Positions 44,253-53,636 of a stretch of DNA of 64,000 nucleotides are shown piece after piece. A model generated the notes under the pieces. The model saw only the letters and a list, made by a program, of their open reading frames with translations. It was not told the DNA's origin and did not search any database. Position 1 is the stretch's first letter. Each line of letters starts with the position of its first letter. A program made the translations under genes and the position numbers. This DNA comes from Staphylococcus succinus (lineage in GTDB: Bacteria; Bacillota; Bacilli; Staphylococcales; Staphylococcaceae): positions 682,001 to 746,000 of the forward strand of contig NZ_CP118976.1 of NCBI RefSeq assembly GCF_029024945.1. The letters run 5' to 3'.

Positions 44253-45086
44253 ATGGCTCTAAAAAAATATAAGCCAATTACTAATGGTCGTCGTAATATG
44301 ACTTCGTTAGATTTCGCAGAAATTACGAAAACTACACCAGAAAAGTCATTATTACAACCGCTACCGAAAAAAGCGGGACGAAATAACCAAGGTAAATTGA
44401 CAGTTCGCCATCATGGTGGAGGACATAAACGTCAATACCGTGTTATTGATTTCAAACGTAATAAAGATGGCATCAACGCTAAAGTTGATTCAATTCAATA
44501 TGATCCAAACCGTTCAGCAAACATTGCTTTATTAGTTTACGCTGATGGAGAAAAACGCTATATCATCGCTCCAAAAAACCTAAAAGTAGGTCAAGTACTT
44601 GAGAGTGGTGAAGAAGCAGATATCAAATTAGGTAATGCATTACCATTACAATTCATTCCAGTAGGTACAGTAGTTCACAACATCGAGTTAAAACCTGGTA
44701 AAGGTGGACAAATCGCTCGTTCAGCTGGTGCTAGTGCACAAGTACTTGGTAAAGAAGGAAAATATGTGTTAATCAGATTGAGATCTGGTGAAGTACGTAT
44801 GATTCTTTCAACTTGCCGTGCTACTATTGGTCAAGTTGGTAACATCCAACATGAACTTGTAAACGTTGGTAAAGCAGGACGTTCAAGATGGAAAGGCATT
44901 CGCCCTACAGTTCGTGGTTCTGTAATGAACCCTAACGATCACCCACACGGTGGTGGTGAAGGTCGTGCACCTATCGGTAGACCATCTCCAATGTCACCTT
45001 GGGGTAAACCTACGCTTGGTAAGAAAACTCGTCGTGGTAAAAAATCATCAGACAAACTTATCGTTCGTGGTCGTAAGAAAAAATAA
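44253..45086 (+). CDS. rplB: Ribosomal protein uL2
   Basis: A 277-residue 50S protein next to the peptidyl-transferase centre, needed for subunit association. NPNDHPHGGGEGRAPIG (about residues 226-242) contains the conserved His near the catalytic centre. The C terminus is highly basic. AAGGAGGT upstream. Confidence 0.98.
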   Translation: MALKKYKPITNGRRNMTSLDFAEITKTTPEKSLLQPLPKKAGRNNQGKLTVRHHGGGHKRQYRVIDFKRNKDGINAKVDSIQYDPNRSANIALLVYADGEKRYIIAPKNLKVGQVLESGEEADIKLGNALPLQFIPVGTVVHNIELKPGKGGQIARSAGASAQVLGKEGKYVLIRLRSGEVRMILSTCRATIGQVGNIQHELVNVGKAGRSRWKGIRPTVRGSVMNPNDHPHGGGEGRAPIGRPSPMSPWGKPTLGKKTRRGKKSSDKLIVRGRKKK

Positions 45087-45150
45087 AAATAACTTATTTG
45101 CGTGTGCGGCATAATTGCTGCACGCACACAATAAGAAGGGAGGCGCCACT

Positions 45151-45429
45151 ATGGCTCGTAGTATTAAAAAAGGACCTTTCGCTGACGATCATCTAAAGAA
45201 AAAAGTTGAAGCGCAAAGCGGAAGCGAGAAAAAACAAGTAATTAAAACTTGGTCACGTCGTTCAACTATTTTCCCTGATTTCATCGGACATACATTCGCT
45301 GTATATGATGGTCGTAAACATGTTCCAGTATTCGTTACTGAAGATATGGTTGGTCATAAATTAGGAGAATTTGCTCCGACACGTACATTCAAAGGTCACG
45401 TAGCAGATGACAAAAAAACTAGAAGATAA
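45151..45429 (+). CDS. rpsS: Ribosomal protein uS19
   Basis: A 92-residue 30S head protein that contacts S13 and the 50S at bridge B1a. The frame is open upstream to 45115, but GGGAGGCG and the universal start MARSIKKGPF fix 45151. The C-terminal tail TFKGHVADDKKTRR is typical. Confidence 0.98.
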   Translation: MARSIKKGPFADDHLKKKVEAQSGSEKKQVIKTWSRRSTIFPDFIGHTFAVYDGRKHVPVFVTEDMVGHKLGEFAPTRTFKGHVADDKKTRR

Positions 45430-45456
45430 TTCTAACAGGTAGAGGAGGAACTCTGA

Positions 45457-45810
45457 ATGGAAGCAAAAGCGGTTGCTAAAACAATAAGAATCGCACCTCG
45501 TAAAGTTAGATTAGTATTAGATCTAATTAGAGGCAAAAGCGCTGGTGAAGCGATTGCGATTTTAAAATTAAAAAACAAAGCTTCATCACCAGTAGTTGAA
45601 AAATTACTAATGTCCGCTCTAGCAAATGCTGAACATAACTATGACATGAACACTGATGAATTAATAGTTAAAGAAGCTTATGCTAATGAAGGACCAACAT
45701 TAAAACGTTTCCGTCCACGTGCACAAGGTCGTGCAAGTGCGATAAACAAACGTACAAGCCACATTACAATCGTCGTAAGTGACGGTAAAGAAGAAGCTAA
45801 AGAAGCTTAA
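45457..45810 (+). CDS. rplV: Ribosomal protein uL22
   Basis: A 117-residue 50S protein with a beta-hairpin that forms part of the exit tunnel ([19 protein letters not shown], about 85-103), a known macrolide-resistance site. Standard length. AGAGGAGG upstream. Confidence 0.98.
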
Positions 45811-45833
45811 TCATTTTTTAAGGAGGGAACACT

Positions 45834-46487
45834 GTGGGTCAAAAAATTAATCCAATCGGACTTCGTGTTGGTGTAATCCGTGATTGGGAAGCTAAATGGT
45901 ATGCAGAAAAAGACTTCGCATCATTATTACACGAAGATTTAAAAATCCGTAAGTTTATTGATAACGCATTAAATGAAGCATCAGTTTCTCACGTTGACAT
46001 TGAACGTGCTGCTAATCGTATCAACATCGCTATTCATACTGGTAAGCCAGGTATGGTAATTGGTAAAGGCGGTTCAGAAATTGAAAAATTACGTAACAAA
46101 TTAAATACATTAACAAGCAAAAAAGTACACATCAATGTAATTGAAATCAAAAAAGTTGATTTAGATGCTAAACTTGTTGCAGAAAACATTGCACGTCAAT
46201 TAGAAAACCGTGCATCATTCCGTCGTGTACAAAAACAAGCTATTACAAGAGCTATGAAGATTGGTGCTAAAGGTATCAAAACTCAAGTTTCAGGTCGTTT
46301 AGGCGGAGCTGACATCGCTCGTGCTGAGCAATATTCAGAAGGAACTGTTCCACTTCATACACTACGTGCTGACATTAGTTATGCACATGCAGAAGCTGAC
46401 ACAACTTATGGTAAATTAGGTGTCAAAGTATGGATCTATCGTGGAGAAGTTCTTCCTACTAAGAACACTAGTGAAGGAGGAAAATAA
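45834..46487 (+). CDS. rpsC: Ribosomal protein uS3
   Basis: A 217-residue 30S protein at the mRNA entry channel with an N-terminal KH domain (GKPGMVIGKGGSEIEKLR, about 62-79) and helicase-related basic residues in the C-terminal domain. GTG start after AAGGAGGG. Confidence 0.98.
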   Translation: MGQKINPIGLRVGVIRDWEAKWYAEKDFASLLHEDLKIRKFIDNALNEASVSHVDIERAANRINIAIHTGKPGMVIGKGGSEIEKLRNKLNTLTSKKVHINVIEIKKVDLDAKLVAENIARQLENRASFRRVQKQAITRAMKIGAKGIKTQVSGRLGGADIARAEQYSEGTVPLHTLRADISYAHAEADTTYGKLGVKVWIYRGEVLPTKNTSEGGK

Positions 46488-46489
46488 TA

Positions 46490-46924
46490 ATGTTACTACC
46501 AAAACGTGTAAAATATCGTCGTCAACATCGTCCTAAAACAACTGGTCGTTCTAAAGGCGGTAACTATGTAACATTTGGTGAGTATGGTTTACAAGCTACT
46601 ACAACATCTTGGATCACATCTCGTCAAATCGAATCAGCTCGTATTGCAATGACACGTTTCATGAAGCGTGGCGGGAAAGTTTGGATTAAAATCTTCCCAC
46701 ATACACCTTACACTAAAAAACCTCTAGAAGTACGTATGGGTGCTGGTAAAGGTGCCGTTGAAGGCTGGATTGCTGTAGCAAAACCAGGTAGAATTTTATT
46801 TGAAATCGCAGGCGTTGATGAAGAAACAGCGCGCGAAGCATTACGTTTAGCAAGTCACAAACTTCCAGTGAAAACTAAGTTTGTAAAACGTGAAGAATTG
46901 GGTGGTGAAACAAATGAAAGCTAA
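46490..46924 (+). CDS. rplP: Ribosomal protein uL16
   Basis: A 144-residue 50S protein near the A site, important for tRNA accommodation and a site of evernimicin/avilamycin resistance. MLLPKRVKYRRQHRP and FPHTPYTKKPLEVRMGAGKG are signatures. It starts 2 bases after rpsC and overlaps rpmC by 11 bases. Confidence 0.98.
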   Translation: MLLPKRVKYRRQHRPKTTGRSKGGNYVTFGEYGLQATTTSWITSRQIESARIAMTRFMKRGGKVWIKIFPHTPYTKKPLEVRMGAGKGAVEGWIAVAKPGRILFEIAGVDEETAREALRLASHKLPVKTKFVKREELGGETNES

Positions 46925-47123
46925 GGAAATTAGAGACTTAACCACTTCAGAGATAGAAGAACAAATTAAATCTTCTAAAGAAGAGCTTTTTAACCTACGC
47001 TTTCAGTTAGCTACAGGTCAATTAGAAGAGACTGCACGTATTCGCACAGTAAGAAAAACGATTGCACGTCTAAAAACTGTTGCTCGTGAAAGAGAAATTG
47101 AACAAGGTAAAGCTAATCAATAA
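46914..47123 (+). CDS. rpmC: Ribosomal protein uL29
   Basis: A 69-residue two-helix 50S protein near the tunnel exit (MKAKEIRDLTTSEIEEQ start). The start at 46914 lies within the end of rplP; GGTGGTGA serves as ribosome binding site. The in-frame ATG at 46890 would add eight non-conserved residues and is rejected. Confidence 0.97.
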   Translation: MKAKEIRDLTTSEIEEQIKSSKEELFNLRFQLATGQLEETARIRTVRKTIARLKTVAREREIEQGKANQ

Positions 47124-47148
47124 TTAATTGAAAGAGGAGGTTACAAAA

Positions 47149-47412
47149 GTGAGCGAAAGAAATGATCGTAAAGTTTATGTAGGTAGAGTCGTTTCCGATA
47201 AAATGGACAAAACTGTAACTGTACTTGTTGAAACATACAAAACGCACAAATTATATGGTAAACGAGTAAAATACTCTAAAAAATACAAAACTCATGATGA
47301 AAACAACTCAGCTAAATTAGGGGACACAGTTAAGATTCAAGAAACACGTCCTTTATCAGCAACTAAACGTTTCCGTTTGGTAGAAATTGTTGAAGAATCA
47401 GTTATTATTTAA
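47149..47412 (+). CDS. rpsQ: Ribosomal protein uS17
   Basis: An 87-residue OB-fold 30S protein that binds 16S rRNA early in assembly. GTG start after GAGGAGG; an upstream in-frame extension is not conserved. KVYVGRVVSDKMDKTVTV and KRFRLVEIVE are family blocks. Confidence 0.97.
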   Translation: MSERNDRKVYVGRVVSDKMDKTVTVLVETYKTHKLYGKRVKYSKKYKTHDENNSAKLGDTVKIQETRPLSATKRFRLVEIVEESVII

Positions 47413-47442
47413 TAAATAGTGAAGATAAAGGAGGTTTAACTC

Positions 47443-47811
47443 ATGATCCAACAAGAAACACGTTTGAAAGTAGCAGATAACTCTGGTGCACGTGAAGTTC
47501 TTACAATCAAAGTATTAGGTGGATCTGGTCGTAAAACAGCTAATATTGGTGACGTTATCGTAGTAAGTGTTAAAAATGCTACACCAGGTGGCGTTGTCAA
47601 AAAAGGTGAAGTAGTTAAAGCTGTTGTCGTACGTACTAAATCAGGCGTACGTCGTAACGATGGTTCATACATCAAATTTGATGAAAATGCATGTGTCATT
47701 ATTCGTGACGACAAAGGCCCACGCGGTACTCGTATCTTTGGACCAGTTGCTCGTGAATTACGTGAAGGTAACTTCATGAAAATTGTATCATTAGCTCCAG
47801 AAGTACTTTAA
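47443..47811 (+). CDS. rplN: Ribosomal protein uL14
   Basis: A 122-residue 50S interface protein forming bridge B8. [19 protein letters not shown] is the universally conserved start, and the length is standard. AAAGGAGGT upstream. Confidence 0.98.
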
Positions 47812-47851
47812 TAATCATTTATAAATATATAAATTTAAGGAGGTGCCACAC

Positions 47852-48169
47852 ATGCATATCAAAAAAGGTGACAACGTAAAAGTTATCGCAGGTAAAGACA
47901 AAGGTAAAGAAGGTAAAGTTGTTTCAACTGAACCTAAAAAAGACCGTGTCGTTGTGGAAGGTGTCAATTTTATTAAAAAGCACCAAAAACCAACTCAATT
48001 TAATCCTGAAGGTGGAATCTTAGAAACAGAGGCAGCAATCCATGTTTCTAACGTACAATTATTAGACCCTAAAACGAATGAACCAACTCGTGTTGGATAT
48101 AAATTCGAAGATGGTAAAAAAGTTCGTATCGCTAAAAAATCAGGCGAAGAAATTAAATCTAATAATTAA
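47852..48169 (+). CDS. rplX: Ribosomal protein uL24
   Basis: A 105-residue 50S assembly initiator with an N-terminal KOW domain (KKGDNVKVIAGKDKGKEGKV). ATG 47852 follows AAGGAGGTG; the GTG at 47843 belongs to the ribosome binding site region. Confidence 0.97.
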   Translation: MHIKKGDNVKVIAGKDKGKEGKVVSTEPKKDRVVVEGVNFIKKHQKPTQFNPEGGILETEAAIHVSNVQLLDPKTNEPTRVGYKFEDGKKVRIAKKSGEEIKSNN

Positions 48170-48194
48170 TAACTAATTGAAAGGAGGATCCACT

Positions 48195-48734
48195 GTGAAC
48201 CGTTTAAAAGAAAAATACAACACTGAAGTTGCTCAAAACTTAGTTAAACAATTTGACTATAGTTCAGTAATGGAAGTACCAAAAATAGAAAAAATAGTTG
48301 TGAATATGGGTGTTGGTGACGCTGTTCAAAACACTAAAGTACTAGATGATGCTGTTGAAGAATTACAAGCAATCACTGGTCAAAAACCATTAGTAACAAA
48401 AGCTAAAAAATCAGTAGCTACATTCCGTTTACGTGAAGGTATGCCAATCGGTGCGAAAGTAACACTTCGCGGAGAAAGAATGTATGACTTTATTGATAAA
48501 TTAATCTCAGTTTCACTACCACGTGTACGTGATTTCCGCGGTGTATCAAAATCTGCATTCGACGGTAGAGGTAACTACACTTTAGGTGTTAAAGAACAAT
48601 TAATTTTCCCAGAAATCGATTATGACCGAGTAAGTAAAATACGAGGAATGGATATCGTTATCGTAACAACTGCTAACACTGACGAGGAAGCTCGTGAATT
48701 GTTAACACAATTCGGTATGCCATTTCAAAAATAA
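48195..48734 (+). CDS. rplE: Ribosomal protein uL5
   Basis: A 179-residue 50S central protuberance protein that binds 5S rRNA and contacts P-site tRNA. GTG start after AAAGGAGG. VVNMGVGDAVQN and the KLREGMPIG-like blocks are conserved. Confidence 0.98.
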   Translation: MNRLKEKYNTEVAQNLVKQFDYSSVMEVPKIEKIVVNMGVGDAVQNTKVLDDAVEELQAITGQKPLVTKAKKSVATFRLREGMPIGAKVTLRGERMYDFIDKLISVSLPRVRDFRGVSKSAFDGRGNYTLGVKEQLIFPEIDYDRVSKIRGMDIVIVTTANTDEEARELLTQFGMPFQK

Positions 48735-48755
48735 TCTCTAAAGGAGGCTAATTAA

Positions 48756-48941
48756 GTGGCTAAAACTTCAATGGTTGCTAAGCAACAAAAAAAACAAAAG
48801 TTCCAAGTACGTGAATACACTCGTTGTGAACGCTGTGGTCGTCCACATTCCGTATACCGTAAATTTAAATTATGCCGTATTTGTTTCCGTGAATTAGCTT
48901 ATAAAGGCCAAATCCCTGGCGTACGTAAAGCTAGCTGGTAA
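48756..48941 (+). CDS. rpsN: Ribosomal protein uS14, zinc-binding type
   Basis: A 61-residue short uS14 (type Z) with an intact zinc site CERC...CRIC. Many staphylococci also carry a longer zinc-free paralogue elsewhere, used when zinc is scarce. GTG start after AAAGGAGG. Confidence 0.97.
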   Translation: MAKTSMVAKQQKKQKFQVREYTRCERCGRPHSVYRKFKLCRICFRELAYKGQIPGVRKASW

Positions 48942-48972
48942 TACAAAATAGTCTGAAAGGAGGCAACAATCA

Positions 48973-49371
48973 ATGACAATCAACGATCCAATTGCAGATA
49001 TGCTAACTCGTGTAAGAAACGCAAACATGGTGCGTCACGATAAATTAGAATTACCTGCTTCAAACATTAAAAAAGAAATTGCTGAAATTTTAAAAAGTGA
49101 AGGTTTCATTAAAAACGTAGAATTTGTTGAAGACGATAAACAAGGGGTAATCCGTTTATTCCTTAAATATGGTCAAAACAATGAACGTGTTATCACTGGA
49201 TTAAAACGTATCTCTAAACCTGGTTTACGTGTTTATGCAAAAGCTAACGAAGTACCTAAAGTACTTAACGGTTTAGGAATTGCATTAGTATCTACTTCAG
49301 AAGGTGTTATCACTGATAAAGAAGCTAGAAAACGTAATGTCGGTGGAGAAATTTTAGGATACGTTTGGTAA
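48973..49371 (+). CDS. rpsH: Ribosomal protein uS8
   Basis: A 132-residue 30S platform protein, start MTINDPIADMLTRVRNA, end GGEILGYVW. In E. coli S8 represses the spc operon by binding its mRNA; whether this happens here is not visible. Confidence 0.98.
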   Translation: MTINDPIADMLTRVRNANMVRHDKLELPASNIKKEIAEILKSEGFIKNVEFVEDDKQGVIRLFLKYGQNNERVITGLKRISKPGLRVYAKANEVPKVLNGLGIALVSTSEGVITDKEARKRNVGGEILGYVW

Positions 49372-49395
49372 TAATAAATAAGGAGGTGCGATAAC

Positions 49396-49932
49396 ATGAG
49401 TCGTGTTGGTAAAAAAATTATTGACATTCCTAGTGACGTAACAGTAAGTATTGAAAAACATACAATAACTGTTAAAGGTCCTAAAGGTGAATTATCTAGA
49501 ACATTTAATGAAAGAATGACATATAAACAAGATGAAAGTACTATTGAAGTTGTAAGACCAACTGATTCTAAAGATGATAGAACAGTACATGGTACAACTC
49601 GTGCTTTACTCAACAATATGATACAAGGTGTTTCAAAAGGATACCAAAAAACGCTTGAACTTGTTGGTGTTGGTTACCGTGCTCAAATGCAAGGTAACGA
49701 CTTAATCTTAAACGTTGGTTACTCTCATCCAGTTGAATTTAAAGCTGAAGACGGTATCACTTTCTCAGTTGAGAAAAACACAACAGTAACAGTAGCTGGT
49801 ATTTCTAAAGAACAAGTTGGAGGAATAGCTTCTAACATCCGTTCAGTAAGACCTCCAGAACCTTATAAAGGTAAAGGAATTCGTTACCAAGGTGAACACG
49901 TTCGCCGTAAAGAAGGTAAAACTGGTAAATAA
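49396..49932 (+). CDS. rplF: Ribosomal protein uL6
   Basis: A 178-residue 50S stalk-base protein near the sarcin-ricin loop, with the tail PEPYKGKGIRYQGEHVRRKEGKTGK conserved. AAGGAGGTG upstream. Confidence 0.98.
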   Translation: MSRVGKKIIDIPSDVTVSIEKHTITVKGPKGELSRTFNERMTYKQDESTIEVVRPTDSKDDRTVHGTTRALLNNMIQGVSKGYQKTLELVGVGYRAQMQGNDLILNVGYSHPVEFKAEDGITFSVEKNTTVTVAGISKEQVGGIASNIRSVRPPEPYKGKGIRYQGEHVRRKEGKTGK

Positions 49933-49963
49933 TAAATAACTTTCAGAAGAAAGGAGTAATAAA

Positions 49964-50326
49964 ATGATCAGCAAAATTGATAAAAACAAAGTGCGTTTAA
50001 AAAGACATGCACGTGTCCGTACTAAGTTATCTGGCACAGCTGAAAAACCACGCTTAAACATCTATCGTTCAAACAAGCATATCTATGCACAAGTTATCGA
50101 TGATATTAATGGCAAAACATTAGCTCAAGCTTCTACACAAGAAACAGAATTAGCTAATGAAACAGGTTCAAAAGTTGAATTGTCAGCAAAAGTCGGCGAA
50201 ACAGTAGCTAAAAGAGCTAGCGAAAAAGGCGTTAAAGCAATCGTATTTGACCGTGGAGGATATTTATACCATGGCCGTGTTAAAGCCTTAGCAGATGCAG
50301 CTCGTGAAAATGGTTTAGAATTTTAA
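49964..50326 (+). CDS. rplR: Ribosomal protein uL18
   Basis: A 120-residue 5S rRNA-binding 50S protein. The basic N terminus KRHARVRTKLSGTAEKPRL contacts 5S rRNA, and GYLYHGRVKALADAARENGL closes the protein. Confidence 0.98.
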   Translation: MISKIDKNKVRLKRHARVRTKLSGTAEKPRLNIYRSNKHIYAQVIDDINGKTLAQASTQETELANETGSKVELSAKVGETVAKRASEKGVKAIVFDRGGYLYHGRVKALADAARENGLEF

Positions 50327-50346
50327 TTTAAAGGAGGGACATTTAC

Positions 50347-50847
50347 ATGGCTCGTAGAGAAGAAGAAGCGAAAGAATTTGAAGAACGCGTTGTTACAATT
50401 AACCGTGTCGCAAAAGTTGTAAAAGGTGGTCGTCGTTTCCGTTTCACTGCTTTAGTAGTAGTTGGAGATAGAAATGGTCGCGTTGGATTCGGTACTGGTA
50501 AAGCTCAAGAGGTACCTGAAGCAATCAAAAAAGCTGTTGAAGCAGCTAAAAAAGATCTAGTCGTAGTTCCACGTGTTGAAGGTACTACACCTCACACAGT
50601 TACTGGACGTTTCAGTTCAGGTAGCGTATTTATGAAACCAGCTGCACCTGGTACAGGTGTTATCGCAGGTGGCCCTGTTCGTGCCGTATTAGAATTAGCA
50701 GGTATCACTGATATCTTAAGTAAATCATTAGGTTCAAATACACCAATCAACATGGTTCGTGCAACACTTAATGGATTAAAAAACCTTAAAAATGCTGAAG
50801 AAGTTGCAAAATTACGTGGCAAATCAGTAGAAGAATTATACAATTAA
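50347..50847 (+). CDS. rpsE: Ribosomal protein uS5
   Basis: A 166-residue 30S protein at the mRNA entry and decoding region. The loop VAKVVKGGRRFRFTALVVVGDR contains the spectinomycin-resistance site known in other species; no deletion is seen here. Confidence 0.98.
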   Translation: MARREEEAKEFEERVVTINRVAKVVKGGRRFRFTALVVVGDRNGRVGFGTGKAQEVPEAIKKAVEAAKKDLVVVPRVEGTTPHTVTGRFSSGSVFMKPAAPGTGVIAGGPVRAVLELAGITDILSKSLGSNTPINMVRATLNGLKNLKNAEEVAKLRGKSVEELYN

Positions 50848-50863
50848 GGAGGGAAAATAAGTT

Positions 50864-51043
50864 ATGGCTAAATTACAAATTACCCTCAGTCGTAGTGTTA
50901 TAGGTCGTCCAGAAACACAACGTAAAACTGTTGAAGCTTTAGGTTTGAAAAAAACGAATTCTTCAGTAGTTGTTGAAGATAACCCAGCTATTCGCGGGCA
51001 AATCAACAAAGTAAGTCACTTAGTGACAGTAGAAGAAAAATAA
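50864..51043 (+). CDS. rpmD: Ribosomal protein uL30
   Basis: A 59-residue 50S protein (start MAKLQITLSRSVIGRP, end LVTVEEK) between rpsE and rplO, the standard place. AAGGAGGG upstream, 16 bases after the rpsE stop codon. Confidence 0.97.
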   Translation: MAKLQITLSRSVIGRPETQRKTVEALGLKKTNSSVVVEDNPAIRGQINKVSHLVTVEEK

Positions 51044-51061
51044 TTATAAGGAGGTGCCGAA

Positions 51062-51502
51062 ATGAAATTACATGAGTTAAAACCGGCAGAAGGTTCTCGT
51101 AAAGTTCGTAACCGCGTTGGACGTGGTGCAGCTACTGGTAACGGTAAAACTAGTGGTCGTGGACAAAAAGGTCAAAAAGCTCGTTCAGGTGGTAGTGTAA
51201 GACCAGGCTTCGAAGGTGGTCAATTACCATTATTCCGTCGCTTGCCAAAACGAGGTTTTACTAACATCAACCGTAAAGAATATGCTATTGTTAACTTAGA
51301 CCAACTTAATAAATTTGAGGATGGTACTGAAGTAACTCCTGCTTTATTAGTAGAATCTGGTGTAGTTAAGAGTGAAAAATCTGGTATTAAAGTACTAGGT
51401 AATGGCTCACTTGACAAAAAGTTATCAGTGAAAGCTCACAAATTCTCTGCATCTGCAGCAGAAGCTATTGATGCTAAAGGTGGAGCACACGAGGTGATCT
51501 AA
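51062..51502 (+). CDS. rplO: Ribosomal protein uL15
   Basis: A 146-residue 50S protein with a long Gly/Arg/Lys-rich N-terminal extension (KVRNRVGRGAATGNGKTSGRGQKGQ) that penetrates 23S rRNA. Its stop codon overlaps the secY start by one base, coupling the two. Confidence 0.98.
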   Translation: MKLHELKPAEGSRKVRNRVGRGAATGNGKTSGRGQKGQKARSGGSVRPGFEGGQLPLFRRLPKRGFTNINRKEYAIVNLDQLNKFEDGTEVTPALLVESGVVKSEKSGIKVLGNGSLDKKLSVKAHKFSASAAEAIDAKGGAHEVI

Positions 51503-52794
51503 TGGTAGAAACGCTTGTGAACTTCTTTAAAACTAAAGAAGTTCGTAACAAGATCTTTTTTACTCTCGCAATGTTAGTTATTTTTAAGATAGGTACTTAT
51601 ATTCCAGCGCCTGGGGTGAACCCAGCTGCCTTTGACAGTCAACAAGGTTCTCAAGGTGTCACTGATTTGTTAAATACATTTGGTGGCGGAGCCTTGAAGA
51701 ACTTTTCTATCTTTGCCATGGGTATAATGCCTTATATAACTGCATCCATAGTTATGCAGTTATTACAAATGGATATTATTCCGAAGTTTACAGAGTGGGC
51801 AAAACAAGGTGATGCAGGTAGAAAAAAACTTAATAACGTAACGCGTTATTTTGCAATTATTCTTGCATTTATCCAATCAATTGGTATGGCTTTCCAATTT
51901 AATAATTATTTGAAAGGTCAGTTGATCATGGATCAATCGATTTTCAGTTATTTATTAATTGCTGTTGTTTTAACAGCTGGAACGGCATTCTTAATTTGGT
52001 TAGGTGAACAAATCACTCAGTTTGGTGTTGGTAATGGTATTTCAATAATTATCTTTGCAGGCATTTTGTCTTCATTACCTTCATCCTTAATTCAATTCTA
52101 TCAACAAGCGTTTGTAGGGCAAGATGATGTCACTATGGCGTGGTTGAAAGTACTTGGATTAGTTGTGGGAATGATATTATTAACTGTTGGAGCAATTTAC
52201 GTATTACAAGCTGTTCGTAAAATTCCAATTCAATATGCCAAGAAACAATCAACACAGCGATTAGGTTCACAAGCAACGTATTTACCTTTGAAAGTTAACT
52301 CTGCAGGGGTTATCCCAGTTATCTTTTCAATGGCGTTCTTCTTGTTACCAAGAACATTAACATTGTTCTTCCCTGACGCTAGTTGGGCGCAAAAGATTTC
52401 AGATGTTGCAAATCCATCGAATAATATCGGTATGATCGTATACGTAGTACTGATTATTGCTTTCGCATACTTCTATGCATTTGTGCAAGTTAATCCTGAA
52501 AAGATGGCAGATAACCTTAAGAAACAAGGAAGTTATGTTCCGGGCATTAGACCTGGCGAGCAAACAAAAAAATATATTACTAGAGTACTCTATCGTTTAA
52601 CATTTGTTGGATCAATATTCTTAGCTGTAATTGCGATTCTTCCAATTATTGCAACTAAAGTAATGAGCTTGCCTCAATCGATTCAAGTAGGCGGTACTAG
52701 CTTACTAATCGTAATTGGTGTTGCAATTGAAACGATGAAGAGTCTTGAGGCTCAAGTGAGTCAAAAAGACTATAGAGGCTTTGGTGGTAGATAA
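51502..52794 (+). CDS. secY: Protein translocase subunit SecY
   Basis: A 430-residue channel of the SecYEG translocon with ten membrane helices. The periplasmic plug and pore ring segments (GGGALKNFSIFAMGIMPYITASIVMQLL) and the cytoplasmic loop between helices 8 and 9 (KQGSYVPGIRPGEQT), which binds SecA and ribosomes, are present. This is the main secretion SecY, not the accessory SecY2. Confidence 0.98.
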   Translation: MVETLVNFFKTKEVRNKIFFTLAMLVIFKIGTYIPAPGVNPAAFDSQQGSQGVTDLLNTFGGGALKNFSIFAMGIMPYITASIVMQLLQMDIIPKFTEWAKQGDAGRKKLNNVTRYFAIILAFIQSIGMAFQFNNYLKGQLIMDQSIFSYLLIAVVLTAGTAFLIWLGEQITQFGVGNGISIIIFAGILSSLPSSLIQFYQQAFVGQDDVTMAWLKVLGLVVGMILLTVGAIYVLQAVRKIPIQYAKKQSTQRLGSQATYLPLKVNSAGVIPVIFSMAFFLLPRTLTLFFPDASWAQKISDVANPSNNIGMIVYVVLIIAFAYFYAFVQVNPEKMADNLKKQGSYVPGIRPGEQTKKYITRVLYRLTFVGSIFLAVIAILPIIATKVMSLPQSIQVGGTSLLIVIGVAIETMKSLEAQVSQKDYRGFGGR

Positions 52795-52811
52795 ATTGTA
52801 GGAGGGCACTT

Positions 52812-53462
52812 ATGAATATCATTTTAATGGGTTTACCTGGAGCAGGTAAAGGAACTCAAGCGAGTGAAATTGTAAAGAAATTCCCAATTCCACACATATC
52901 TACTGGCGACATGTTCAGAAAAGCGATTAAAGATGAAACTGATTTAGGTAAAGAAGCTAAATCATACATGGATCGTGGAGAATTAGTCCCTGATGAAGTT
53001 ACTGTGGGTATCGTTAAAGAAAGAATTTCTGAAGACGATGCGAAAAAAGGATTCTTATTAGATGGTTTTCCTCGTACTATTGAACAAGCTGAAGCATTAA
53101 GTGAAATCATGCAAGAATTAGATAGAAAAATTGATGCTGTTATCAATATAGAGGTACCTGAAGAAGAATTAATGAACCGCCTTACTGGTCGTAGAATCTG
53201 TGAAAAATGCGGAACTACTTATCATCTTGTATTCAATCCTCCAAAAGTTGATGGTATTTGTGATCTTGACGGTGGTAAATTATATCAACGTGAAGACGAC
53301 AATCCAGAAACAGTTGCTAATCGTTTAAACGTCAATGTTAAACAATCTAAACCTATCTTGGAATTCTATGATAATAAACAAGTATTAAATAACATTGATG
53401 GTTCTAGAGATATTAAAGTCGTTACTGAAGACGTTATTAGTATCTTAGAAGACTTAAAATAA
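52812..53462 (+). CDS. adk: Adenylate kinase
   Basis: A 216-residue enzyme converting AMP and ATP to two ADP. The P-loop is GLPGAGKGT (residues 7-15), DGFPRTIEQA follows, and the LID has a zinc site CEKC...C..D (Cys130, Cys133, Cys150, Asp153), the Gram-positive form that stabilises the LID. It lies 17 bases after secY with GTAGGAGG. Confidence 0.97.
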   Translation: MNIILMGLPGAGKGTQASEIVKKFPIPHISTGDMFRKAIKDETDLGKEAKSYMDRGELVPDEVTVGIVKERISEDDAKKGFLLDGFPRTIEQAEALSEIMQELDRKIDAVINIEVPEEELMNRLTGRRICEKCGTTYHLVFNPPKVDGICDLDGGKLYQREDDNPETVANRLNVNVKQSKPILEFYDNKQVLNNIDGSRDIKVVTEDVISILEDLK

Positions 53463-53544
53463 AATCAACTTTGTACGGTCTATGTAATGCTAAAAAGTAT
53501 AATTGAATAAGAGTGACAATGCGATTAAGTAATTCATTTTAATT

Positions 53545-53573
53545 TTGTTAAACTTATTAACAACACTTATAGA
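53545..53573 (+). promoter_or_regulatory. Internal promoter upstream of infA
   Basis: TTGTTA (53545-53550) and TATAGA (53568-53573) with 17-base spacing in the 174-base adk-infA gap, the widest gap in the ribosomal cluster. It would drive infA-rpmJ-rpsM-rpsK-rpoA-rplQ separately. An imperfect hairpin AGTTG/CAACT (53585-53612) lies in the leader. Confidence 0.55.
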
Positions 53574-53636
53574 CTCGTATGGTTAGAGTTGATTGTCGAC
53601 GATAACCAACTATTGCAAGAAGGGGGAAGTTAATAA

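Noticed and set aside
45115..45150. Extended start of rpsS
   Set aside because: Universal uS19 start MARSIKKGPF and GGGAGG placement fix 45151; similar non-conserved extensions of rpmC, rpsQ, rplX, rplE, marR-adjacent MFS and ecfA1 were rejected on the same grounds.
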